Positions 45,896 through 54,302 of a DNA stretch of 64,000 nt are shown here, piece after piece. Origin of the DNA: Arenicellales bacterium (GTDB lineage: Bacteria > Pseudomonadota > Gammaproteobacteria > Arenicellales > JAHEKD01); assembly GCA_028284225.1 (NCBI GenBank), contig JANQSD010000013.1, forward strand, positions 200,422 to 264,421, in the 5' to 3' direction. Position 1 is the stretch's first letter. Each line of letters begins with the position of its first letter. Below the pieces are notes generated by a model that had not been told where the DNA came from, did no database searches, and saw only the letters and a program-made list of their open reading frames with translations. The position numbers and the translations under genes were made by a program.

Positions 45896-47644
45896 TTGAT
45901 CAAAAAAAAACAGATTGCTCAGCGCAAAGCGCTGAGCAATTTTAGCGCACCTTCTTTAAATCCGCTGCTTAATCAAATTTATGCAAATCGAGGCATAAAA
46001 TCTCTTACTGAACTCGAGTACAGCCTCAAAAACCTGCCACGACCCGACTTATTAACCGGTATGAACGAAGCTTGCGAGCTTTTATATGAGGCCGCACTCG
46101 CTGAAGCCAATATATTAATTGTTGGAGACTATGACGCTGACGGTGCTACCAGTACTGCTTTAACTAAACTCGTCCTGCAGGACTTTGGTTTTATTCATGT
46201 GGCCTATTTTATTCCAGACAGAATGACCTTTGGTTATGGTCTGAGTACACAAGTTGTTGAAACTATTCAAGCCTTTCAACCCGATGTGATTATTACGGTC
46301 GATAACGGTATTAGTAGCTTTGAAGGCGTTAAATTGGCACAAGATTATGGAATCAGCGTCATCATCACGGATCATCATTTGCCTGCTGACGAACAGCCTC
46401 AAGCAGATGCAATTATTAATCCAAATCTGGCAAACGATCAGTTCCCGGCGAAGTCTCTGGCTGGCGTAGGGGTAGCTTTCTATTTAATGCTGGGTTTGAG
46501 AACTTATTTACGGCAGCAAAACTGGTTTGCAGAGCGCGACTTATCAGAACCATCGATGGCAGATTACCTGGACTTGGTTGCTTTGGGCACCATAGCTGAC
46601 GTTGTTCCATTTGATTATGTGAATCGATTATTGGTTTACCAGGGGTTACAGCGAATCAAGCAAGGCCACTGCAAAGTTGGAATCAAAGCATTACTGGAAT
46701 CTTCAAATTGTGAGCTTAGCCATGTCACCAGCGAAGATATTGCGTTTAAAATAGCCCCCAAAATTAATGCTGCAGGACGACTGGATGATATGTCAATTGG
46801 TGTCGAATGCTTATTGAGCCAGGATCATCAATCCGCCCAGGCATATACAGAAAGACTGATTCAAATTAATGAACAAAGAAAAACCGAACAAGAATCCGGC
46901 AATCAACAAGCCTTAGAATTGATTAGTGACCAAGTCAAAAATTTTGATACAAAAAATAAGTATAGCCTTTGCCTATACAATCAAGACTGGCATCCTGGCA
47001 TTATCGGTCTAATCGCGTCCAGAGTTAAAGATAGTTTCAACCTACCGACAGTGATTTTTGCCACCGATAACGATATGTTAAGAGGTTCGGCTCGCTCAAT
47101 ATCCGCCGTTCACATTCGTGACGTTATTGCTGCTATCGATCTAAAAAATCCAGGCTTGGTTGAAAAATTCGGCGGTCATGCTATGGCAGCAGGTTTGACA
47201 ATCAAACAAGAAGATTTTGACGTTTTCCAATCCGACTTTGAACAAGCGATGCAGCAACAATTGAGCGGAAAAAATTTAACCGCAAAAATGCTTTCTGATG
47301 GTTCACTGCTTGATACTCATTTTGAATTAGATCTGGCAGAATTAATCCAAAATGCCGGGCCTTGGGGAACGAGTTTTGACAAACCAAAATTTGATAATCA
47401 CTTCGACGTAATTAAATGCGAACCGATAGGTCAACAAGGACAGCATTTACGTTTTAAGCTTAAGTTAACTAATCCGGATTCAAAAATTATTAACGCTGTA
47501 GCATTCAACGTTGATCGATATACCAATTTACCTGAATCAAAACCAGCTACCATTCACGCATTATACGAACTAGGTATAAATCGATACAATAATTCACAGA
47601 ATCTGCAGATAATTATTGATTATTATGAGGTAAACTCCCCTTGA
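45896..47644 (+). CDS. recJ: Single-stranded-DNA exonuclease RecJ
   Basis: A 5'-3' exonuclease in RecF-pathway repair, mismatch repair and stalled-fork processing. The 582 residues match the family (577 in E. coli). DHH motifs are GDYDADGATS, the aspartate in VDNGISS and TDHHLP, followed by the DHHA1 domain with RGSARS and EKFGGHAMAAGLTI. The start is a TTG 14 bases after sucD; no ATG occurs for 50 codons and the frame closes just upstream. The ribosome site is weak. It is probably co-transcribed with sucCD. Confidence 0.95.
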   Translation: MIKKKQIAQRKALSNFSAPSLNPLLNQIYANRGIKSLTELEYSLKNLPRPDLLTGMNEACELLYEAALAEANILIVGDYDADGATSTALTKLVLQDFGFIHVAYFIPDRMTFGYGLSTQVVETIQAFQPDVIITVDNGISSFEGVKLAQDYGISVIITDHHLPADEQPQADAIINPNLANDQFPAKSLAGVGVAFYLMLGLRTYLRQQNWFAERDLSEPSMADYLDLVALGTIADVVPFDYVNRLLVYQGLQRIKQGHCKVGIKALLESSNCELSHVTSEDIAFKIAPKINAAGRLDDMSIGVECLLSQDHQSAQAYTERLIQINEQRKTEQESGNQQALELISDQVKNFDTKNKYSLCLYNQDWHPGIIGLIASRVKDSFNLPTVIFATDNDMLRGSARSISAVHIRDVIAAIDLKNPGLVEKFGGHAMAAGLTIKQEDFDVFQSDFEQAMQQQLSGKNLTAKMLSDGSLLDTHFELDLAELIQNAGPWGTSFDKPKFDNHFDVIKCEPIGQQGQHLRFKLKLTNPDSKIINAVAFNVDRYTNLPESKPATIHALYELGINRYNNSQNLQIIIDYYEVNSP

Positions 47645-47670
47645 TAAGTTCATTTTGAGGATCATAAACA

Positions 47671-49044
47671 ATGAAAAAACTAAAAATAGCCATTACATGC
47701 ATAACCATCGCTATAGCACCAATCAGCCAGGCTGAATGGGGAAGCGCCAACACTAAAAATGCATTAACCGGCTCACAACTATCTCAACAATATTCAGCAT
47801 CCAGCACCCGGTTAAGCCAATCCGGACACTTGCAGACACTCTCTTATCTTCAAAATGATCATCAAGAAGTCACGGATGTACTTAACCGTGATCAAAGTTA
47901 TAAGGGACTTAAATTCACCAATAGTAGTGATTTAACTGATTCATCCTTCTTATATTTTTCAACTGAAGTTTCTCGCAACGAACAACATCTTAGCACCGTC
48001 ATTGCCAGCGGCAACTGGCGCTTTGGCGCTTCGGTAGGACAGGGTGAAAACTTTGTTAAAACCAATAATATGTTTACCGGCATTGATCCTTATTTTGTGC
48101 ATGGCGGCAGCGCTGTAAAATTTGATTATTATGGCGGTAATACCGGTTACCAATTCAACAACGGATCAACATTCTACCTCGGTTCTGCAACAGTCCAGGC
48201 AGAGCGGCTGGAAAATCGACAAGCTAACTATCTAGGTTATGCCGGGAAACATTTATCCGCTGCTTTAATGAATTTCCAACGTGGCGGCGAAACTATTGGC
48301 AAAGGCATCGAAATCGCAACTAGATTAAGAAATATTGATTTCGGTTATCGTCAGCTCAGCCGTGAAAATGGTGCTCATTCAAAAACACTTTCAATAAGCC
48401 GGGCAACATCACTAGCTAGAGCAGGGAAATTCGGTTTTGCCGTAGAGTCTGTAAATAATCCTCTGAATCGTGATGAAGATGAGTTAGCTTTTATGTTTAC
48501 TTTTTCGGGAGAATGGGGCAAACCCAGTCCGATTTTCAACCTAGATGAGGAAGAAGAGGAAACAGCATCACCCGGCATCAACAAAATGGCGGTTATCGGC
48601 GCGGCTGTGGTTGCAGGCGCGGTGATTGCTAGTTCAGGTAGTGACGATAAAGACGAATTTGTTATTGTACAGGGCGCTGATAATGCGGCCTTTCAAGTCT
48701 TAAATCGTATCAATCCTGAATCGGTAAGGTTGAATCGTGAGCATGGCGGCTGGATTTACCGTAATCCTAATGGAACATTTGGCGCCACGGAACCTAAACT
48801 CGGCAATGTTGCCAGTATTAACCTTGGTGATGTCGAAATCCCTAATGGAACCCGACGTGCAGCTTCGTACCATACTCACGGTGGACCTGATCCCCGCTTT
48901 GATAACGAGAATTTTTCGCCTCAGGATATTCGAGCTGATAATTTTTCCGGTGTAGATGGTTATCTGGGAACTCCGGGTGGGTTTATGAAACATCATGATG
49001 TAGAAACTGGACAAATTCGTACAGTCAGGCGTATTGCTAACTAA
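47671..49044 (+). CDS. Secreted protein with C-terminal JAMM-like DUF4329 domain
   Basis: A 457-residue exported protein. The signal peptide ends near ISQAEWG. Residues 40-295 look like an outer-membrane beta barrel: alternating polar/aromatic strands such as FYLGSATVQAERLEN and FGFAVESVNN. An acidic linker (DEEEEE) and a hydrophobic helix (about 306-320) follow. The end (about 330-457) is a DUF4329 domain with Glu357 in REHGGW, His401-Thr-His403 in YHTHGG, Ser416 and Asp419 in FSPQD. That E, HxH, SxxD series is the JAMM metalloprotease pattern. DUF4329 is known at the ends of polymorphic toxins. The small secreted gene 3 bases downstream could be its partner. GAGG precedes the ATG. Confidence 0.7.
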   Translation: MKKLKIAITCITIAIAPISQAEWGSANTKNALTGSQLSQQYSASSTRLSQSGHLQTLSYLQNDHQEVTDVLNRDQSYKGLKFTNSSDLTDSSFLYFSTEVSRNEQHLSTVIASGNWRFGASVGQGENFVKTNNMFTGIDPYFVHGGSAVKFDYYGGNTGYQFNNGSTFYLGSATVQAERLENRQANYLGYAGKHLSAALMNFQRGGETIGKGIEIATRLRNIDFGYRQLSRENGAHSKTLSISRATSLARAGKFGFAVESVNNPLNRDEDELAFMFTFSGEWGKPSPIFNLDEEEEETASPGINKMAVIGAAVVAGAVIASSGSDDKDEFVIVQGADNAAFQVLNRINPESVRLNREHGGWIYRNPNGTFGATEPKLGNVASINLGDVEIPNGTRRAASYHTHGGPDPRFDNENFSPQDIRADNFSGVDGYLGTPGGFMKHHDVETGQIRTVRRIAN

Positions 49045-49047
49045 TTA

Positions 49048-49506
49048 ATGCGTCGATTAATTGGTTTAATAGTTTGTTATCTGAGTATCTCAGCCATGGC
49101 TCAAGATAATACGGAAACGATCAAAAAGTATGCCGAAACTCAGGTAACAAACTGTACGCTTACTGATGGCTATGTTTGTGAAAACATAACTGAGGATGAT
49201 TTTTTATCCGTCGAATCTCAAAAGCAGCTTGTGCCGGCGATTTATTTTCCAGCCTGGCAAGCAGCTCATGAGGCATTTCAAAATATAGAAGACTTAACCA
49301 TTCAGCAAAAACAATTAAAGCATTATCGAATAGGCATAACTGAATCCGATGATGCTTATATAGTTCTGTTCAGCGCTTTATTGTTGCCACAAAAAATTGT
49401 GGATAATATTCCTCAAGGTATTACCAATATAACTTACGGCCAAACGACCAAATTCTGGGTTGATAAGGACTCTTTACAGGTTACAAAATACCTTTTTTAC
49501 CGTTAA
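49048..49506 (+). CDS. Small secreted partner protein, unknown function
   Basis: A 152-residue exported protein with a signal peptide (MRRLIGLIVCYLSISAMA) and two cysteines in TNCTLTDGYVCEN. The rest is an alpha/beta domain with YRIGITESDDAYIVLFSALLLP and FWVDKDSLQVTKYLFYR. I do not recognise the family. It starts 3 bases after the DUF4329 protein gene, so the two are translationally linked. A periplasmic inhibitor or immunity role would fit the pairing, but this is inference only. A 78-base gap follows before msbA. Confidence 0.6.
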   Translation: MRRLIGLIVCYLSISAMAQDNTETIKKYAETQVTNCTLTDGYVCENITEDDFLSVESQKQLVPAIYFPAWQAAHEAFQNIEDLTIQQKQLKHYRIGITESDDAYIVLFSALLLPQKIVDNIPQGITNITYGQTTKFWVDKDSLQVTKYLFYR

Positions 49507-49584
49507 CTATAGCTAACGCTTGAATAGCTTGAGAAGGTAAAATAACCATCATGTTGATGGAGATTACATCGCTCAGGCCAGTCA

Positions 49585-51354
49585 ATGTCTGATTCAAACC
49601 ACTCCGGCGCTTATATTTATAAGCGCTTGTTAAGTTATGTGGGCCGCTATAAAGGGGTTTTTGCAGCCGCAATTGCCGGCATGATTACTACAGCATTAGC
49701 AGATGCTGGGTTTGTTTCAATGCTAAAACCGATTATGGATGAAGGCTTGGTGGCTCGCAGCCCATATATGGCTAAATGGTTACCTATATTTTTGATTGGG
49801 ATATTCCTGATCCGTGGTCTGGGTGTATTTATGGACACTTACGGCATGACCTGGGTGGCACGCAAAACCATATTCGACATGCGTCAAGACATGTTCGAAA
49901 AAGTGATCCATTTGCCAGTGCGTTTTTATGACCATAACTCTTCCGCCTCCCTGGTTTCAAAGCTGGTTTATGATGTCGAACAGGTAGCGGCTGCCAGCAC
50001 GTCGGTCATCAGGGTTCTGGTAAAAGACAGCCTGACGGTTATTGCTTTGTTGTGCTGGATGGCCTATTTGAATTTCAAGCTCACTCTGGTGCTGCTGGTT
50101 CTTTTGCCGATTGTAGCGTTAATTGTAAAAACGGCGAGCAAACGCTTTCGCAAAAATTCGCATGAAATTCAGCGCAGCATTAAGGATATTGCCAATACCT
50201 CTAAAGAAGCTTTTCAGGGCCACAAAATAGTCAAGACCTATGGTGGTGAAAGCTATGAAACCCAGCGTTTTAGAGTAGCGAATGACGACAATCGGCAACA
50301 AGCCATGAAAAAAGCGGTCATTTCAGCGATCAACCTTTCCTTAATTCTGGTTGTTGTCGGTCTGGCCGTGGCGATTATTATTAAGCTGGCCATTGATCCT
50401 GATAACCCTCAATTATTAAGTGCCGGTGGTTTTGTTTCTTATCTGGGTGCGATTTTGATGATGATGTCACCCGTCAAACGTCTGGCCAAAGTTAATGAGA
50501 CTTTGCAGGCTGGTATCGCCGGAGCCGATAGTATTTTCAGCACTATAGATGAAACTATCGAAACACAGTCCGGCACCGAATCTTTCACTCGAGCCAAAGG
50601 AAAAATCAACTTCCAAAATGTTTCGTTTCAATACGCCGATAATGAACAAACTAAGGTTCTGAGTGATATTAACTTCGATATTCAGCCAGGACAATCCATT
50701 GCACTGGTGGGCGCATCCGGTAGCGGTAAATCAACCATTGTGTCCTTATTACTGCGCTTTTACGAATTAAAAGAAGGTGAAATCAAACTCGATGACACGT
50801 CGATTAAAAACATCAAACTTAAGGAGCTTCGCTCTAATTTTTCCATCGTCACCCAGGATGCTATTCTGTTCGACGACACATTACGAAATAACATCACTTA
50901 TGCCAGTGATCAACAAAATGATGAAAACAGATTGAGACAAGTCTGTGATGCAGCACATGTCACAGAATTTCTGGATAAATTGCCAAACGGGCTTGATACA
51001 TTAATCGGCGAACGCGGAACCCGTTTATCCGGTGGTCAACGTCAGCGAATTGCTATTGCCAGGGCATTTTATAAAAATGCGCCTATTTTGATTCTTGATG
51101 AGGCCACATCGGCTCTGGACACGCATTCGGAACGATTGGTTCAACAGGCCACACAAGCCTTAAAACAGGGTAGAACGACCATCGTCATTGCCCACCGGCT
51201 TTCTACTATTGAAAATGCAGACTGTATTCATGTGATGGACAAGGGCAGGATTGTAGAAAGCGGAACTAACCAGGAATTAATCGATAAAAAAGGTTACTAT
51301 GCCCGTTTATGGCAAGCGCAACAATTGGGCAACCCCGAACTTATTAATCTATAG
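49585..51354 (+). CDS. msbA: Lipid A export ABC transporter MsbA
   Basis: A 589-residue flippase with a six-helix exporter domain and a fused ATPase, which moves lipid A-core across the inner membrane. The intracellular coupling segment VRFYDHNSSASLVSKLVYDVEQV is cut here to its ends VRFYDH and YDVEQV. The nucleotide domain has Walker A GASGSGKST, signature LSGGQRQRIAIARAF, Walker B ILILDEATSALD and H-loop AHRLST. lpxK follows 14 bases later, the conserved msbA-lpxK pair. Confidence 0.95.
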   Translation: MSDSNHSGAYIYKRLLSYVGRYKGVFAAAIAGMITTALADAGFVSMLKPIMDEGLVARSPYMAKWLPIFLIGIFLIRGLGVFMDTYGMTWVARKTIFDMRQDMFEKVIHLPVRFYDHNSSASLVSKLVYDVEQVAAASTSVIRVLVKDSLTVIALLCWMAYLNFKLTLVLLVLLPIVALIVKTASKRFRKNSHEIQRSIKDIANTSKEAFQGHKIVKTYGGESYETQRFRVANDDNRQQAMKKAVISAINLSLILVVVGLAVAIIIKLAIDPDNPQLLSAGGFVSYLGAILMMMSPVKRLAKVNETLQAGIAGADSIFSTIDETIETQSGTESFTRAKGKINFQNVSFQYADNEQTKVLSDINFDIQPGQSIALVGASGSGKSTIVSLLLRFYELKEGEIKLDDTSIKNIKLKELRSNFSIVTQDAILFDDTLRNNITYASDQQNDENRLRQVCDAAHVTEFLDKLPNGLDTLIGERGTRLSGGQRQRIAIARAFYKNAPILILDEATSALDTHSERLVQQATQALKQGRTTIVIAHRLSTIENADCIHVMDKGRIVESGTNQELIDKKGYYARLWQAQQLGNPELINL

Positions 51355-51368
51355 GGGCATTCTCCTTA

Positions 51369-52388
51369 ATGCGTGATTATCTTGCCACCCATCTCCCGCA
51401 AATTTGGCAGGATAAAACACATCCTGTCAGTAAATTACTTTTCCCACTAAGCTTAATCTACGGTTTAGCGATTTCTATACGTCAAAAACTGTACAGCACA
51501 GGCATATTTAAACGTTCATCCGTCAGCGTGCCTGTGATTGTGGTTGGTAATATCACCGTTGGAGGCACTGGTAAAACACCTTTGGTCATATGGCTGGCTA
51601 ACTATTTACAGCAACGCAACTGGAATGTTGGAATCATCAGCCGGGGCTATGGCGGTAGTTCACCGCAGTGGCCGGTTGATGTGACCTTGTTAGAAAAACC
51701 GGAAATAGTCGGTGATGAAGCTGTATTACTTAGGCATAAATTAGATCAGCCACTTGCTGTTTCGCCTAATCGGCTCGATTCAGCACAATTGTTAATCGAT
51801 AAATACAATATCGATATCATCATTAGTGATGACGGTTTACAGCATCTGGCATTAAAACGGGATTTGGAAATCATTGTCATCGATGCAGATCGTAAATTCG
51901 GCAATGGCCGTTTACTACCCAGCGGGCCATTACGACAAACGTCCGAATCTACCTCGCAGGACGCAATAAAAATTTACAGCGGCAATAAAAACCTGGATCA
52001 GTTCGAATTCAATATGCAATTCAAACCCACCCGATTTTGTAAGGTAAACGCTGCGGATCAATCACAGCAGATTGATTATTTTGAAAACATGGATGTAAAT
52101 GCCGTTGCAGGAATAGGGAATCCGGAAAAATTCTTTAATACACTCAAATCGCTAAACATCAAGGCAAATACCAAAGTTTTTCCCGACCATCATGTTTTTC
52201 AATCCGGTGACCTTATTTTTAACGACAATAAGCCCATTCTTATGACTGAAAAGGATGCAGTAAAATGCAGGGAATTTACTTTACCGAATGCCTGGTACCT
52301 GGAAATCGAAGCCCAACCCAATCAAACATTCATTAACAAATTACAACGATCCTTAGCTGAAATTACCGACCATGAGACCTCAGCATAA
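51369..52388 (+). CDS. lpxK: Tetraacyldisaccharide 4'-kinase LpxK
   Basis: Phosphorylates the lipid A precursor at the 4' position on the inner membrane. It has 339 residues. An N-terminal hydrophobic helix (about 22-37) is followed by the P-loop NITVGGTGKTPLVIWL, then DDGLQHLALKRDLEI and GNGRLLPSGPLR. The last residues HETSA and the TAA stop (52386-52388) lie inside the left end of a palindromic element, so the C terminus has been rewritten by the insertion. In E. coli the next gene is the Trm112-like ycaR; here the element takes its place and kdsB follows. Confidence 0.95.
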   Translation: MRDYLATHLPQIWQDKTHPVSKLLFPLSLIYGLAISIRQKLYSTGIFKRSSVSVPVIVVGNITVGGTGKTPLVIWLANYLQQRNWNVGIISRGYGGSSPQWPVDVTLLEKPEIVGDEAVLLRHKLDQPLAVSPNRLDSAQLLIDKYNIDIIISDDGLQHLALKRDLEIIVIDADRKFGNGRLLPSGPLRQTSESTSQDAIKIYSGNKNLDQFEFNMQFKPTRFCKVNAADQSQQIDYFENMDVNAVAGIGNPEKFFNTLKSLNIKANTKVFPDHHVFQSGDLIFNDNKPILMTEKDAVKCREFTLPNAWYLEIEAQPNQTFINKLQRSLAEITDHETSA

Positions 52389-52510
52389 CGTCATGAACGC
52401 AGAAAAGACGAGGCAAAAATGAACGAAAAAGCGCAGTTTATTGGAATAAATGAACATTTTGAGCGACATTAACGACGTATTTTCAAGTGTGAGTTATACT
52501 GAGGTCTCAT
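52372..52510. repeat. 139-bp palindromic element, core type A (inverted)
   Basis: The ends ATGAGACCTCAGCATAAC (52372-52389) and GTTATACTGAGGTCTCAT (52493-52510) are inverted repeats with 17 of 18 matches. The core 52403-52480, read on the minus strand, matches 8311-8388, including CGCTCAAAATG and AAACTGCGCTTTTTCG. The left end covers the last lpxK codons and stop, and the right end stops one base before the kdsB ATG. Confidence 0.85.
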
Positions 52511-52511
52511 C

Positions 52512-53264
52512 ATGAATAATAAATTTGTCGTCATCATCCCGGCCCGATACGCCTCCACACGACTACCCGGCAAACCCTTGAAAGTAATCGGCGACAGGAC
52601 ATTAATACAGCATGTCTGCCAACGGGCTGGTGAAAGTGCTGCGGAAGATGTCATTGTTGCGACCGATGATAAACGTATATTTGACCATGTCATTGAATCC
52701 GGTTATAAAGCCGTCATAACATCCGAACAATGCCAGTCCGGCACAGACCGTATCGCTGAGGCGGCGAATGCTCTGGAACTCGGTGATGACGTTATTATTG
52801 TCAATCTTCAAGGTGACGAACCGTTTATGCCTGCCGAAGTTATCAACCAAATAGCGAACAGCCTGGCCGAAAACACACAGGCAGCGATGAGCACCGGATG
52901 CGAATTATTAAATAGCCCGGATGATTATATCAATCCTGATATTGTTAAAGTTGTACGCGACAAAAACGACATAGCCCTTTATTTCAGTCGTTCCTATATT
53001 CCTTTTTGCCGTGAAAATTTGAGTCAAAACAATGTTTATAAACATCTGGGTATTTATGCTTACACGGCAGCTTACGTAAAGCAATTCGCCTCGTTGAGCC
53101 CGTGTGAGCTTGAATTAACCGAAAAACTTGAGCAACTTCGGGCGCTTTGGCAAGGCGATAAAATAATCGTTAGTGAAGTTAAACAAGCAACTGGAATTGG
53201 CATAGATACACCCGAAGATCTTGAACTGGCCAGGAACAATTATGTACAACACTATTCAAACTAA
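52512..53264 (+). CDS. kdsB: CMP-KDO synthetase
   Basis: Activates KDO with CTP for attachment to lipid A. It has 250 residues. The nucleotidyltransferase start VVIIPARYASTRLPGKPLK, ATDDKRIFDHV and VNLQGDEPFMPAEVI are diagnostic. The ATG starts one base after a palindromic element, so no normal ribosome site precedes it except GAGGTC within the repeat end (52501-52506), correctly spaced. The repeat may therefore supply the translation signal. The 3' end overlaps the phosphatase gene by 23 bases. Confidence 0.95.
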   Translation: MNNKFVVIIPARYASTRLPGKPLKVIGDRTLIQHVCQRAGESAAEDVIVATDDKRIFDHVIESGYKAVITSEQCQSGTDRIAEAANALELGDDVIIVNLQGDEPFMPAEVINQIANSLAENTQAAMSTGCELLNSPDDYINPDIVKVVRDKNDIALYFSRSYIPFCRENLSQNNVYKHLGIYAYTAAYVKQFASLSPCELELTEKLEQLRALWQGDKIIVSEVKQATGIGIDTPEDLELARNNYVQHYSN

Positions 53265-53730
53265 AATACTGTTCGTTTGCTTAGGTAATATTTGCCGCTC
53301 ACCCATGGCCGAGGGTGTATTTAGCAAGGTAGTGAATGATGCAAACCTAAGTGAGCAGATCAAGGTTGACTCAGCCGGTACAGGCAATTGGCATATTGGC
53401 CATCCGCCTGATAACAGAGCAATTAAAGCGGTAGCACTTCGTGGTATTGACATAAGCGGCCTTCGGGCCCGGCAAGTTTCGGCTAATGACATGCACGCAT
53501 TCGATTACATTATTGCCATGGACAATCAAAATCTTGCTGATTTAAAACAGCTCTGTATACCCAGCCATCACTACAAGATTAATCTATTTTTAAGCTATGC
53601 TGATCAATACGATGATAGCGAAGTTCCTGATCCATATTATGGCGGCAACCAAGGTTTTGAAACAGCTTTGAGTATGATTGAAAATGCATCTGAAGGCTTG
53701 CTCAAAAAAATTAAACACGACCATGGTTAG
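53242..53730 (+). CDS. Low-molecular-weight protein tyrosine phosphatase
   Basis: A 162-residue cytoplasmic phosphatase. The catalytic loop VCLGNICRSPMAEG has the CX5R signature near residue 13, and the general acid Asp is in EVPDPYYGG. ATG 53242 is chosen over an upstream TTG because CAGGAA is well placed, and this makes it start inside the end of kdsB. LMW phosphatases next to lpxK-kdsB are common and may act on tyrosine kinases or small phosphate esters. No tyrosine kinase is nearby. Confidence 0.92.
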   Translation: MYNTIQTKILFVCLGNICRSPMAEGVFSKVVNDANLSEQIKVDSAGTGNWHIGHPPDNRAIKAVALRGIDISGLRARQVSANDMHAFDYIIAMDNQNLADLKQLCIPSHHYKINLFLSYADQYDDSEVPDPYYGGNQGFETALSMIENASEGLLKKIKHDHG

Positions 53731-54202
53731 CATTGAAATCAATATCGCTAAACAGCAACTTTGCTTTCACGACAATTCAAGGCTTATTCTTTATCCTGTA
53801 TCGACCGCACTAAATGGTACCGGACAACGACAAGACAGCGGGCAGACGCCAGTGGGTTCACATATTGTGCGGGCAAAAATTGGGACAGGGCAACCAATCA
53901 ATTCTGTTTTTGTAGGCCGCCGCACTACCGGTGAAGTCTATACATCGAAACTTGGAAAACAGTTTCCCGGCAGGGACTGGATACTCACCCGTATACTATG
54001 GCTAAGCGGCAAGCAGATCGGATTTAATCGCCTGGGAAATGTGGACACCATGCGGCGATACATCTATATCCATGGTACTCCCTATGAAAGCGAATTAGGG
54101 CAGGCCGTATCCCACGGTTGTATTCGTATGGCTAATCGGGACATTATCGAATTATTTGATCTAACACCTGTTGGCTGTCCGGTGGAAATTACTGTTGAAT
54201 AA
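53723..54202 (+). CDS. L,D-transpeptidase (YkuD) lacking a signal peptide
   Basis: A 159-residue YkuD-fold protein with the catalytic SHGCIRM preceded by YIYIHGTPYESELGQAV, and GSHIVRAKIG near residue 45. The ATG overlaps the phosphatase stop by 8 bases; a TTG start 45 bases upstream would not add a signal either. YkuD enzymes normally work in the periplasm making 3-3 peptidoglycan links or attaching lipoproteins. Without export signals this one should be cytoplasmic, perhaps trimming recycled muropeptides. nagZ, a cytoplasmic muropeptide-recycling enzyme gene, lies 100 bases downstream. Confidence 0.85.
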   Translation: MVSIEINIAKQQLCFHDNSRLILYPVSTALNGTGQRQDSGQTPVGSHIVRAKIGTGQPINSVFVGRRTTGEVYTSKLGKQFPGRDWILTRILWLSGKQIGFNRLGNVDTMRRYIYIHGTPYESELGQAVSHGCIRMANRDIIELFDLTPVGCPVEITVE

Positions 54203-54250
54203 TCCAGGTCACAGAATAATGGTGAGTATATCTAACCTGGTAACAGATCC

Positions 54251-54277
54251 TGGATTCCCGCCTACGCGGGAATGACG
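54251..54277. repeat. Short GC-rich hairpin repeat (copy 2)
   Basis: ATTCCCGC (54254-54261), loop CTAC, GCGGGAAT (54266-54273), flanked by TGG and GACG. It matches the 7536-7563 copy in stem core and loop length, and lies in the 100-base gap before nagZ. Confidence 0.6.
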
Positions 54278-54302
54278 ATATGAGGCATTAAGGTAATAAT
54301 AG

